From Hahella ganghwensis DSM 17046 (lineage in GTDB: Bacteria; Pseudomonadota; Gammaproteobacteria; Pseudomonadales; Oleiphilaceae): 64,000 bases of DNA. Numbering within the stretch: position 1 is the first letter of the stretch; each line of letters starts with the position of its first letter. Positions 44,395 to 52,097 of the stretch are shown in pieces. The position numbers and the translations under genes are program-made. Below the pieces are notes generated by a model. The model made no database searches, was not told the origin of the DNA, and was given only the letters and a program-made list of their open reading frames with translations. The DNA is taken from NCBI RefSeq assembly GCF_000376785.1, contig NZ_AQXX01000140.1, positions 1-64,000 of the forward strand, written 5' to 3'.

Positions 44395-44628
44395 ATGCCT
44401 CATAACTCGGTTACTCCTCCTCCGATAGAGGTACTTAAGATGCAGCTAAGCTTTCAGTTGCGCAGCTACCTTCGCCAGCACACCGACCTTACCGCAAGGC
44501 GTATTGTCCTATTGCTCGAATCAATACTGACCCATCCAGACAACCTGGACCCTTACCAGGAGGTCTGTGGCTATCACAAAATGTTGTTGCAGTGGAGAGC
44601 GATGGCTTGCTGCGCTTCAAATTCCTGA
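44395..44628 (+). CDS. Small Fur-linked protein of unknown function
   Basis: A 77-residue soluble protein. ATG 44395 follows GAGGA by six bases; an ATG at 44389 abuts the site and is less likely. The body is helical (MQLSFQLRSYLRQHTDLTARRIVLLLESILTHP) and ends in WRAMACCASNS with a Cys pair. It is preceded by a strong Fur box and followed by the double Fur box of the heme operon. I do not recognise it; by position it may be an accessory of heme uptake or an iron-responsive regulator. Confidence 0.62.
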   Translation: MPHNSVTPPPIEVLKMQLSFQLRSYLRQHTDLTARRIVLLLESILTHPDNLDPYQEVCGYHKMLLQWRAMACCASNS

Positions 44629-44805
44629 CCAGGGCACTGATCATACTTCTCTCCTGCTGCCAGTCTTCTCACATCCATTTTCATACTCTGGTTTTTTCCT
44701 CCATAGCTTGACTCCCTGTAGTTCCTGTATTCCCTGGCAGGCCATGAGACTTTGGCTTGCGCATTGAGGCTGATCCAGACGCACTTTGACGACTAATAAC
44801 AGACA

Positions 44806-44869
44806 TTCTCATTTGATAATGATTATTGACATCATTTAATTTTAGTTTGATGATAACGATTCTCATTTG
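44806..44869. promoter_or_regulatory. Tandem Fur boxes of the heme-uptake operon
   Basis: Two good Fur sites: ATTCTCATTTGATAATGATT (44806-44825, extending into TATTGAC) and GATGATAACGATTCTCATTT (44849-44868). They lie 40-105 nt upstream of the receptor start, an arrangement that suggests tight iron repression. Confidence 0.88.
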
Positions 44870-44910
44870 CCAACAACCTTTCTTTCGCTAATTAACCGTC
44901 GAGTGAACCC

Positions 44911-46911
44911 GTGAAGAAGCAAATCTCCTTGCTGATGTTCTCCCTGGCCACAATGACCAGCCCAGGTCTGATGGCAGATAATCTACCTACAACAGACCCT
45001 CAGGCAATGAACCCTGTGGTGGTAACTGGCACCCGATCAGAAAAACTCTTGTCTGATTCTCCAGTGAAAACAGAAGTCGTCTCACGTCAGGACATCCAGT
45101 CCAATCATGCCAGAGACGTCAAAGAAGCTCTGGAAGATGTTCCTGGTCTGCTGCTTAAGCGCATTCACCGTAAAAGCGGATACGAAGTCTGGATGCAGGG
45201 GCTGGACAGCAACCGGGTCAAAGTTCTTATTGATGGTGAACCCGTCGCCGCCAGTACAGGTTCAACCGTCGATGTGACCCAGATCAGCAGTCTGAACATA
45301 GAACGCATCGAAGTGGTGAAAGGTGCCACTTCTGCCCTGTACGGCAGCTCTGCCATGGGTGGTGTGATCAACATTATTACCCGTCCGGCAGAACAGGGAG
45401 TTCATTATGAAGCCCTGGCGGAAGCCGGAAGTTTTGGGGAAGACAATCCTGGCGAAAGATCCGCAGAGATCGCCACCGGTCGCGCCAGCGGCCGTATCAG
45501 TATCGGCAATCCTCAGTGGTATAGCGCTCTTAATATCGATGCCCGCACCAGCGAGGGATTTGATGCCACACCCGGAACCTGGACCACACAAGGGGCTGAG
45601 GGTGAACGATTCGCCTTGAAAGGAAGCTTCGGGTGGACGCCTGATCAGCAACAACGTTACGAGGTCTATGCAGATTACTACCGGGAAGATCTGACTAATC
45701 AGATCACCGCCTATACGGGCGGCAAGGCGATCTTCAAACTTAAAGAGGAAGAGGCAGATCGAATCCGGCTTGGCAGTCGTTTCAATATTGACAGCACCAG
45801 CGGTGAATGGAGTGGCAGCCTGTTCCACGAAAAGTTTGAAGACGAAACCTATCAGGATGTCATAGCCACGCCAGAGAAAGAGGATCGGCGATCAGCGGAA
45901 ATTGAAACCCAGCGCGCCACGCTGAATTGGTCGCATCAGGTATGGGAAGCACATTACCTGACCAGCGGGTTGGAATATTTTCGCGAGACACTGGAGCAAT
46001 ACAAAGAGGATACAGCCGAAGTCTCCCCGGGTACTGATCGTCAGAGCTTTGAGTGGCTTATTCAGGACGATGTTTTTCTCACCGAAAATCTGGAAATAGT
46101 GCCGGGACTACGATTACAGCATGACAGTGACTTCGGCAACTACGCAGCCCCCAAACTCAACCTGCGTCAGGAAATCTCAAAAGTGGACGAGTGGGGCCTG
46201 TTCGTACGCGGCGGTGTCGGTCGGGGGTATCGGGTCCCCAACCTTAAGGAACGACACTACACCTTCGATCACAGCCACATCGGTTATGTGGTACTGGGAA
46301 ATCCTGACCTGGAGCCGGAATCCTCCAACAGCTTCCAGTTGGGTTTCGGCGCCAATAACGGCAAGGGAGCCTACGTCGACCTCAACTTTTTCTACAACGA
46401 CATTACTGACCTGATTGAAACCGCCTTCAGTCAGGAACGAAAAGATAGCCGGGGTGACGGCGTCGCAGTATACAGCTACATCAATGTCGCTGAAGCCGAA
46501 ACCCGTGGTGTGGAGCTAAGTGCGGCCTATCCTTTCAACCCCACCTGGCGGGTTCATGGGGGCTACACCTATATGGAAAGTGAAGACAAGCGAACGGGTC
46601 TCGCACTAATCAAACGTCCGAAACACCAACTCAAAGCAGGCGTGAAATACCGCCACCAGGAATGGGGAACGGAACTTGTCCTTAATGCGGTCTACCAGAG
46701 CGAAGAGTTCACTGACGAAGCCAATACCCTGGAATCTCCTGACTGGACCACTATGGATATCAAGTTGAACCAACCCATTTATAGCCAACTCACCGTGTTC
46801 GGTGGTATCGACAATATTACCGACACACAGAGGGACTTTTCTCAGGCAGACAGGGATATGAGGCCTGAAGAGGGTCGCTTTTTCTACCTCGGCCTTCGCA
46901 TAGAAGGCTGA
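44911..46911 (+). CDS. hmuR: TonB-dependent heme/hemoprotein receptor (HmuR-like)
   Basis: A 666-residue outer-membrane receptor: signal peptide (LLMFSLATMTSPGLMA), TonB box near NPVVVTGTR, plug (DVKEALEDVPGLLLKRIHRKSGYEVWMQGLDSNRVKVLIDGEP ... ERIEVVKGATSALYGSSAMGGVINIITRP) and beta-barrel ending in FYLGLRIEG. The barrel has FRAP/NPNL-like blocks (NLKERHYTFDHSHIGYVVLGNPDLEPESS), typical of heme receptors. First gene of receptor-hmuY-hmuSTUV, behind two Fur boxes. Confidence 0.88.
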   Translation: MKKQISLLMFSLATMTSPGLMADNLPTTDPQAMNPVVVTGTRSEKLLSDSPVKTEVVSRQDIQSNHARDVKEALEDVPGLLLKRIHRKSGYEVWMQGLDSNRVKVLIDGEPVAASTGSTVDVTQISSLNIERIEVVKGATSALYGSSAMGGVINIITRPAEQGVHYEALAEAGSFGEDNPGERSAEIATGRASGRISIGNPQWYSALNIDARTSEGFDATPGTWTTQGAEGERFALKGSFGWTPDQQQRYEVYADYYREDLTNQITAYTGGKAIFKLKEEEADRIRLGSRFNIDSTSGEWSGSLFHEKFEDETYQDVIATPEKEDRRSAEIETQRATLNWSHQVWEAHYLTSGLEYFRETLEQYKEDTAEVSPGTDRQSFEWLIQDDVFLTENLEIVPGLRLQHDSDFGNYAAPKLNLRQEISKVDEWGLFVRGGVGRGYRVPNLKERHYTFDHSHIGYVVLGNPDLEPESSNSFQLGFGANNGKGAYVDLNFFYNDITDLIETAFSQERKDSRGDGVAVYSYINVAEAETRGVELSAAYPFNPTWRVHGGYTYMESEDKRTGLALIKRPKHQLKAGVKYRHQEWGTELVLNAVYQSEEFTDEANTLESPDWTTMDIKLNQPIYSQLTVFGGIDNITDTQRDFSQADRDMRPEEGRFFYLGLRIEG

Positions 46912-46961
46912 GAGATGTATCAAAAACCGCAATCAAAAAAACGAATAGAAGGTAGATAACA

Positions 46962-48182
46962 ATGGAAAACATCAATCATCGTTTTCCCTCCAAACTTACT
47001 CACTACCTGGCAGCAGGTAGTTTGGCCAGCATTATCACACTGACCGGTTGCTCCAGCGGCAATTCAACGCCACCCGAAGAGAGTCATTCTGACAGCGATC
47101 TCTACACATCAGCGGTCATTGACGCCAGCTCCAATGAAAATTACACCTACTACAACCTGGAGACAGGTCAGACAGTTGCCCTCACCGACGCTCAGGCTGC
47201 GACTTCTGATGCTTGGCATATCGCTTTCAGACGCCTATCGGTCAAACTGAATGGAGGTTCATCCGGCTCTGGAAATGTCCGTGGGGCACTGGCAGCCACA
47301 CAAGATGATTTCTATAACGATGGTGAACCGAATGCCAATGTGTTCCTGAATGCGACAACCGATTCAGAAGAAGAACATTTGCTGGCAGATGTGGACACCG
47401 GCACACTGACTTTTCAGGCGGATTCCCAGAGCAGTGCCATTGCAACTTCCGGCACTGTGAGCGGAACGACCATGGACATGGGCTGGTATAACTATAACAG
47501 AGTCACCCATGGCATCAGCGTTAACACAGATAATGCCTGGCTATTGCGATCCAATTCAGGCGACAGCTACGCACGCTTCCATGCTTCAGACCTGACTTAT
47601 ACTCCCGGTGGAAACCTGGATGTTACCTTCGACTTCGATGTCCAGAGCGACGGCGACACCACATTTAACGGTACAGCCACGTTCAATGCCTCGGTTCCAG
47701 TCAGTGGTGGCAGTGCCTGTTTTGACTTTGATACCGATACCGAGGTGGATTGCGCCACTCAAACCAGTTGGGATCTTAAACTGGAAATTGACGGACGTGA
47801 CTGGAATCTGTGGACCAACAGTGGCGTATCCGGCAACGGCAACGGTGGCGCTCTTGGTGACCCATACACCTATGCAGAACTCTTCGATGATGCCCAATAC
47901 GACAATGCGACTTCACCTACCGGCCAAGGTGGACATGATATCCGCGGATATTACAGCATTGATTCCAGCGCCGGGGTTTTTGAAGAAAATAGCTGGTACG
48001 CCTATAACCTCTCCGGTCAACACAAAATCTGGCCCAACTTCCGGGTTTACGTGATCGATACAGATGCCACAAATGAGGCCTCTTCCAAATATAAACTACA
48101 GATCACCAACTACCACTCAGAGGGTGGCGCAAGCGGACATCCCAACATCCGTTTTGTCGCCATTGAAGAGACTGAAGAGTAA
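46962..48182 (+). CDS. hmuY: HmuY-family heme-binding lipoprotein with two HmuY-like halves
   Basis: A 406-residue lipoprotein with lipobox LTGC (Cys30). The first half has YYNLETGQTVALTDAQAATSDAWHIAFRRLSVKLNGGSSGSG, the second TSWDLKLEIDGRDWNLWTNSGVSGNGNG and ends with WPNFRVYVIDTDATNEASSKYKLQITNYH. Both contain the HmuY pattern of a buried Trp strand followed by a Gly/Ser-rich N-G-S loop, so the fold seems duplicated or expanded; Bacteroidetes HmuY is about half this size. It would capture heme at the cell surface for the receptor encoded 50 nt upstream. Confidence 0.82.
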   Translation: MENINHRFPSKLTHYLAAGSLASIITLTGCSSGNSTPPEESHSDSDLYTSAVIDASSNENYTYYNLETGQTVALTDAQAATSDAWHIAFRRLSVKLNGGSSGSGNVRGALAATQDDFYNDGEPNANVFLNATTDSEEEHLLADVDTGTLTFQADSQSSAIATSGTVSGTTMDMGWYNYNRVTHGISVNTDNAWLLRSNSGDSYARFHASDLTYTPGGNLDVTFDFDVQSDGDTTFNGTATFNASVPVSGGSACFDFDTDTEVDCATQTSWDLKLEIDGRDWNLWTNSGVSGNGNGGALGDPYTYAELFDDAQYDNATSPTGQGGHDIRGYYSIDSSAGVFEENSWYAYNLSGQHKIWPNFRVYVIDTDATNEASSKYKLQITNYHSEGGASGHPNIRFVAIEETEE

Positions 48183-48197
48183 GCCGGAGAAAAGAGA

Positions 48198-49322
48198 ATG
48201 AATATGGTATTGGAACAACCAACAGACCTGAAATCCGCCTGGGCAGCCTTACGCGAGGAACAGCCCAAACTGAGAATCAGAAATGCCGCGCGGGAACTGG
48301 GTGTTTCCGAGCTGGCGTTGTTACTCACCGAACTGGAACAGGATGTCACGCCACTGACGACAGAGTTTGGCGACATGTTGATTGCGCTGGAGTCAGTGGG
48401 TCGGGTCATGGCCCTCTCCCGCAATGACCAAGTGGTCCATGAGCGCCATGGGGTGTACACAGATTTCAAGGTTGGAGGCAGTGGCGCAATGGGCCTCTGC
48501 CTGGGAGAAATTGATCTGCGGACTTTCCTCAAACACTGGCGCTATGCGGTTGCTGTAATGGACCGTCCAAAGCACCCGCTAGACAATGAAGGCAGACCCA
48601 TTGAAGGGCGGCAGAGCATTCAGTTCTTTGATTGCGAAGGTGAGGCGATTCATAAAGTCTATGCAACCAGCCATACAGATATGGCAGCCTGGAAACAATG
48701 GGTTGAGCGATTCCGGGCGCCGTCTCCAGTCAGATTTGAACCCGAAACAAGAGCACTTCCCGGGTATCCGAGTACCGGCCAGGTCAGTCAGCAAGAGATT
48801 CGCGAACCCTGGTCTGCCCTCCAGGATGTGCATCATTTCAACGCTATGCTCAACAAACTCGGTATCGATCGTCTCGAAGCTCTGTCACTGGTTGGTGAGG
48901 ATTATGCTCTGCCACTCCCCGTCAACACGATCGAACATGCATTGACACTGGCTTCAGAACAAAAGCAATCCCTCATGGTGTTCGTCGGCAATCATGGCAT
49001 TGTCCAGATTCATACCGGTCAGGTTAATCGGCTTTTAAGGACAGGCCCTTGGTTCAATGTTCTTGATCCGGATTTCAATCTGCATCTGAATACGGATGAA
49101 ATTGTCAGTTGCTGGGCGGTGCGCCGCCCCACGAGTGACGGTATCGTCACTTCCATAGAATGCTTTAACGCCGACCGCCAACTGGTACTAACCCTCTTTG
49201 GAGAACGAAAACCCGGACTGGAAGAACTGGAAACCTGGAGGCAACTCGTCGATACAGTGAGCGCAAACAACTCCCATGCACAATCAGATCAACAGTCACC
49301 CAATCAAGAGGACTCAGCATGA
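48198..49322 (+). CDS. hmuS: Cytoplasmic heme-handling protein (HemS/HmuS)
   Basis: A 374-residue protein with two repeated HemS domains: the N-terminal copy (AARELGVSELALLL ... VHERHGVYTDFKV) and the C-terminal copy (ALQDVHHFNAMLNKLG ... FVGNHGIVQIHTGQV ... FNVLDPDFNLHLNTDEI). The His in NHGIVQIHTG region and the Arg in VNRLLRTGPW match heme ligand areas. It accepts and probably degrades imported heme. GGAGAA precedes the ATG. The stop overlaps hmuT (ATGA). Confidence 0.9.
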   Translation: MNMVLEQPTDLKSAWAALREEQPKLRIRNAARELGVSELALLLTELEQDVTPLTTEFGDMLIALESVGRVMALSRNDQVVHERHGVYTDFKVGGSGAMGLCLGEIDLRTFLKHWRYAVAVMDRPKHPLDNEGRPIEGRQSIQFFDCEGEAIHKVYATSHTDMAAWKQWVERFRAPSPVRFEPETRALPGYPSTGQVSQQEIREPWSALQDVHHFNAMLNKLGIDRLEALSLVGEDYALPLPVNTIEHALTLASEQKQSLMVFVGNHGIVQIHTGQVNRLLRTGPWFNVLDPDFNLHLNTDEIVSCWAVRRPTSDGIVTSIECFNADRQLVLTLFGERKPGLEELETWRQLVDTVSANNSHAQSDQQSPNQEDSA

Positions 49323-50206
49323 TCTTGGCATTGTCGCGTGGATTAAGCCTCCTGCTGGCAACCCTCTTTCTCCTGGATACCTCCCAGAATGCTTTTGCAG
49401 CGGACGAGGAAGCATCATTGGTGAATGAAGCAGTCGCCTCCAGAGTGATCTCGATTGGCGGAGCGCTGACAGAAACGATTTACGCCCTAGGTCGTGAAGA
49501 GGTGCTGATAGCCAGTGATATTACGAGTTATTTTCCAGAAGCTGCAGCCAGTCTTCCCAAAGTAGGTTATCAAAGGGCCTTGTCCTCCGAGGGAATTCTT
49601 TCACTCAAACCGGACTTGATTCTCGCCAGTGAAGAAGCCGGTCCCTTATCCGTCGTTCAACAGATTCAGTCCACGGGAATACGCTGGGTCACGCTTCCCA
49701 CGCCTGAATCTCTGGATGATGTTTACCAGAATATTGAGCAACTCGGTGCAATATTGGGCGCCAGGAACAAGGCCAATTCCCTGGTTGAGGATATCAAAAA
49801 GCAGGCATCTGTCCTGCAACAACATATCAACCATCAGGAAGGTTCCTCTCGAATCCTCTTTGTACTCCAGCATACGGGAGGCGCTCCTATGGTCGCGGGA
49901 TCCAATACTTCAGCGCATCGAATTATAGAACTGGCGGGAGCCCGGAATGCACTGGAGGAAGTAGAAGGTTATAAACCGATGACACCGGAAGCGGTGGTCC
50001 AGGCACGTCCGGATCTGATCCTGACAACCCGGATGGGACTTGATCAGGTGGGGGGTGTTGAGGCCATGCTCGGAATTCCGGGTCTGGCGCTCACACCGGC
50101 CGGAAGACAGCAACGTGTCGTTGCCATGGACAGCCTGTTACTGCTCGGATTCGGACCCAGAACCGTATCAGCCGCTGAACAGTTGCATCAACACTGGATT
50201 AACTAA
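49319..50206 (+). CDS. hmuT: Periplasmic heme-binding protein
   Basis: A 295-residue substrate-binding protein: signal peptide (LLLATLFLLDTSQNAFA, cleavage near residue 27), then RVISIGGALTETIYALGREEVLIASDITSYFPEAA, a standard HmuT opening, and KVGYQRALSSEGILSLKPDLILAS. The Tyr in the VGYQRALSSEG block is the usual heme ligand. It passes heme to HmuU. Its stop overlaps the hmuU start (TAATG). Confidence 0.9.
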   Translation: MILALSRGLSLLLATLFLLDTSQNAFAADEEASLVNEAVASRVISIGGALTETIYALGREEVLIASDITSYFPEAAASLPKVGYQRALSSEGILSLKPDLILASEEAGPLSVVQQIQSTGIRWVTLPTPESLDDVYQNIEQLGAILGARNKANSLVEDIKKQASVLQQHINHQEGSSRILFVLQHTGGAPMVAGSNTSAHRIIELAGARNALEEVEGYKPMTPEAVVQARPDLILTTRMGLDQVGGVEAMLGIPGLALTPAGRQQRVVAMDSLLLLGFGPRTVSAAEQLHQHWIN

Positions 50207-51246
50207 TGGCGTCCACCACCCTGTCCCGGTTTTCCGCACCCCAGGTATGGTTCATCCTGCTGTTGCTTCTGCTGGTCACCGTTGTTGTCGCCGTGGGCCA
50301 GGGGGCGTATTCAATCTCCTGGCAACAGCTGCTTCCCTGGAACCTCCAGAATCATTGGGAGGCAGTAGTACAAGACGGCATTATTGTCTGGCATATACGT
50401 CTCCCCAGAATACTATTGTCAGCTTTGGTAGGAGCCGCACTGGCCATGGCCGGTTCTGCGCTGCAGGGGTTATTTCGCAATCCCCTGGCAGACCCCGGTC
50501 TGATCGGCATTTCCGGTGGGGCCGCCCTGGCAGTCAGCATGACCATTGTTCTGTTGCCCTGGAGCATGGGTTACATGGGGCTTTACGCGCTGAGTATCTC
50601 CGCTTTTATCGGTGGGCTGATGACTTGTATGGTGATTTTCAAGATCGGAAAAATAGGCTCCATGACCAGTGTCGGCCACCTGATTCTGGCAGGTGTGGCG
50701 ATCAATGCCCTGGCGATGGCCGGCGTCGGGCTGATGACATTTCTCAGCGACGACCAACAGATGCGTACTCTGAATTTCTGGATGCTTGGGAGCTTTGGCG
50801 GGGCATTGTGGCCCGCTGTACTCATGCAGCTCACAATCACCCTGCCAGCCGGTTGGCTGCTATGGCGTCAGTCCAAAGCGTTAAACCGCCTGCTCCTGGG
50901 AGAGGAGGAAGCACGCTTTCTGGGCACCGATACGGAAACCCTCAAAAACAGGGTGGTGACATTATCTGCTCTGCTGGTAGGGGCATCAGTGGCAGTATCC
51001 GGTATTATCGGATTTGTCGGGTTGGTGGTCCCTCACCTGATCAGACTGCTTTGGCGAGCCGATCACCATATCTTAATTCCAGCCTCTGCGCTGCTTGGAG
51101 CAAGCCTGATGGTGTTGGCAGATACCCTGGCACGGACTCTGGTCATCCCGGCGGAAATACCGGTTGGCATTGTTACCAGTCTGGTGGGTGGCCCCTTTTT
51201 CCTCTGGTTGTTAATGAAACCTCACACAGGGATGAGACATGATTGA
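50206..51246 (+). CDS. hmuU: Heme ABC transporter permease
   Basis: A 346-residue FecCD-family permease with about ten membrane segments; RLPRILLSALVGAALAMAGSALQGLFRNPLADPGLIGIS and GFVGLVVPHLIRLLWRADHH are diagnostic. The stop overlaps the hmuV start by 8 nt. It imports heme with HmuV. Confidence 0.92.
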   Translation: MASTTLSRFSAPQVWFILLLLLLVTVVVAVGQGAYSISWQQLLPWNLQNHWEAVVQDGIIVWHIRLPRILLSALVGAALAMAGSALQGLFRNPLADPGLIGISGGAALAVSMTIVLLPWSMGYMGLYALSISAFIGGLMTCMVIFKIGKIGSMTSVGHLILAGVAINALAMAGVGLMTFLSDDQQMRTLNFWMLGSFGGALWPAVLMQLTITLPAGWLLWRQSKALNRLLLGEEEARFLGTDTETLKNRVVTLSALLVGASVAVSGIIGFVGLVVPHLIRLLWRADHHILIPASALLGASLMVLADTLARTLVIPAEIPVGIVTSLVGGPFFLWLLMKPHTGMRHD

Positions 51247-52030
51247 AGCACATAAACTCGCGGTTAAGCGGGGGCAACAATACCTCCTGCAAAATGTAGA
51301 TTTTTCATTGGCCCCAGGCGAAGTGGTCATGCTGCTGGGCCCCAACGGTGCGGGTAAAACAACCTTGTTACGCTCAATGACCGGTCAGACTGAACCGGAT
51401 GAGGGTGAAGTGCTGTTGGATAAGCAACCTATACAACTGATTCCATTGTCTCAACTCAGCCTGCGACGTGCCGTTGTTTCCCAGTCTGTCCACCTCAGCT
51501 TTCCGTTTACCGCCCTGGAAGTCGTACTGATGGGAGTGCAGGTGCAGAACAGGACAGAAAAAACCTCCGTTTCCTTACAAGACCAGAGATCACTGGCAAC
51601 CCGTGCCCTTGTCGACATGCAGGTCGAGCATCTGGCGGACAGAATGTTCCCGGAACTCTCCGGCGGTGAACAGCAGCGCGTGCACATCGCCCGGGCTCTG
51701 GTGCAGCTGTGGACCGGAAATCAGGACCACTCCCAATTCCTGTTCCTTGATGAACCCACCTCGGCGCTGGACCTCAAGTATCAAGTTCATGTTCTGCATT
51801 ATCTACGGGAGCTTGCTCTGCAGGATGTCGGCATCTGCTGTGTTATACACGATCTGCAATTGGCCGCCCTTTACGGAGATCGTCTGGTGGTCATGAAAAG
51901 CGGCAACATTGAAGCGGAGGGTCGATCAGAGGAATTAATCAACCCTACCCTGCTCAAGAACATCTATGAGGTCAACAGCCACATCCTGCGTCATCCGGAG
52001 ACTGACAAGCCGTTGGCAATCGTCGGCTGA
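51239..52030 (+). CDS. hmuV: Heme ABC transporter ATP-binding protein
   Basis: A 263-residue ATPase: Walker A GPNGAGKTT, signature LSGGEQQRVHIARAL, Walker B FLFLDEPTSALD, switch His in VIHDLQL. The segment LVQLWTGNQDHSQFLFLDEP is the HmuV-specific insertion that separates it from other FecE-type ATPases. It is the last gene of the heme operon; no terminator hairpin is obvious in the 67 nt to the convergent acylase gene. Confidence 0.93.
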   Translation: MIEAHKLAVKRGQQYLLQNVDFSLAPGEVVMLLGPNGAGKTTLLRSMTGQTEPDEGEVLLDKQPIQLIPLSQLSLRRAVVSQSVHLSFPFTALEVVLMGVQVQNRTEKTSVSLQDQRSLATRALVDMQVEHLADRMFPELSGGEQQRVHIARALVQLWTGNQDHSQFLFLDEPTSALDLKYQVHVLHYLRELALQDVGICCVIHDLQLAALYGDRLVVMKSGNIEAEGRSEELINPTLLKNIYEVNSHILRHPETDKPLAIVG

Positions 52031-52097
52031 CATGCCCCTGGAGACTTTTTGCCAAGGTCAGTCTGTATCCCGATATTACCGAACTCTACCGGCTCGT

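Noticed and set aside
50040-51242. 400-codon plus-strand frame overlapping hmuU
   Set aside because: It is read in another frame of hmuU, is rich in Arg/Gly/Pro/Cys without domains, and hmuU has clear FecCD motifs.
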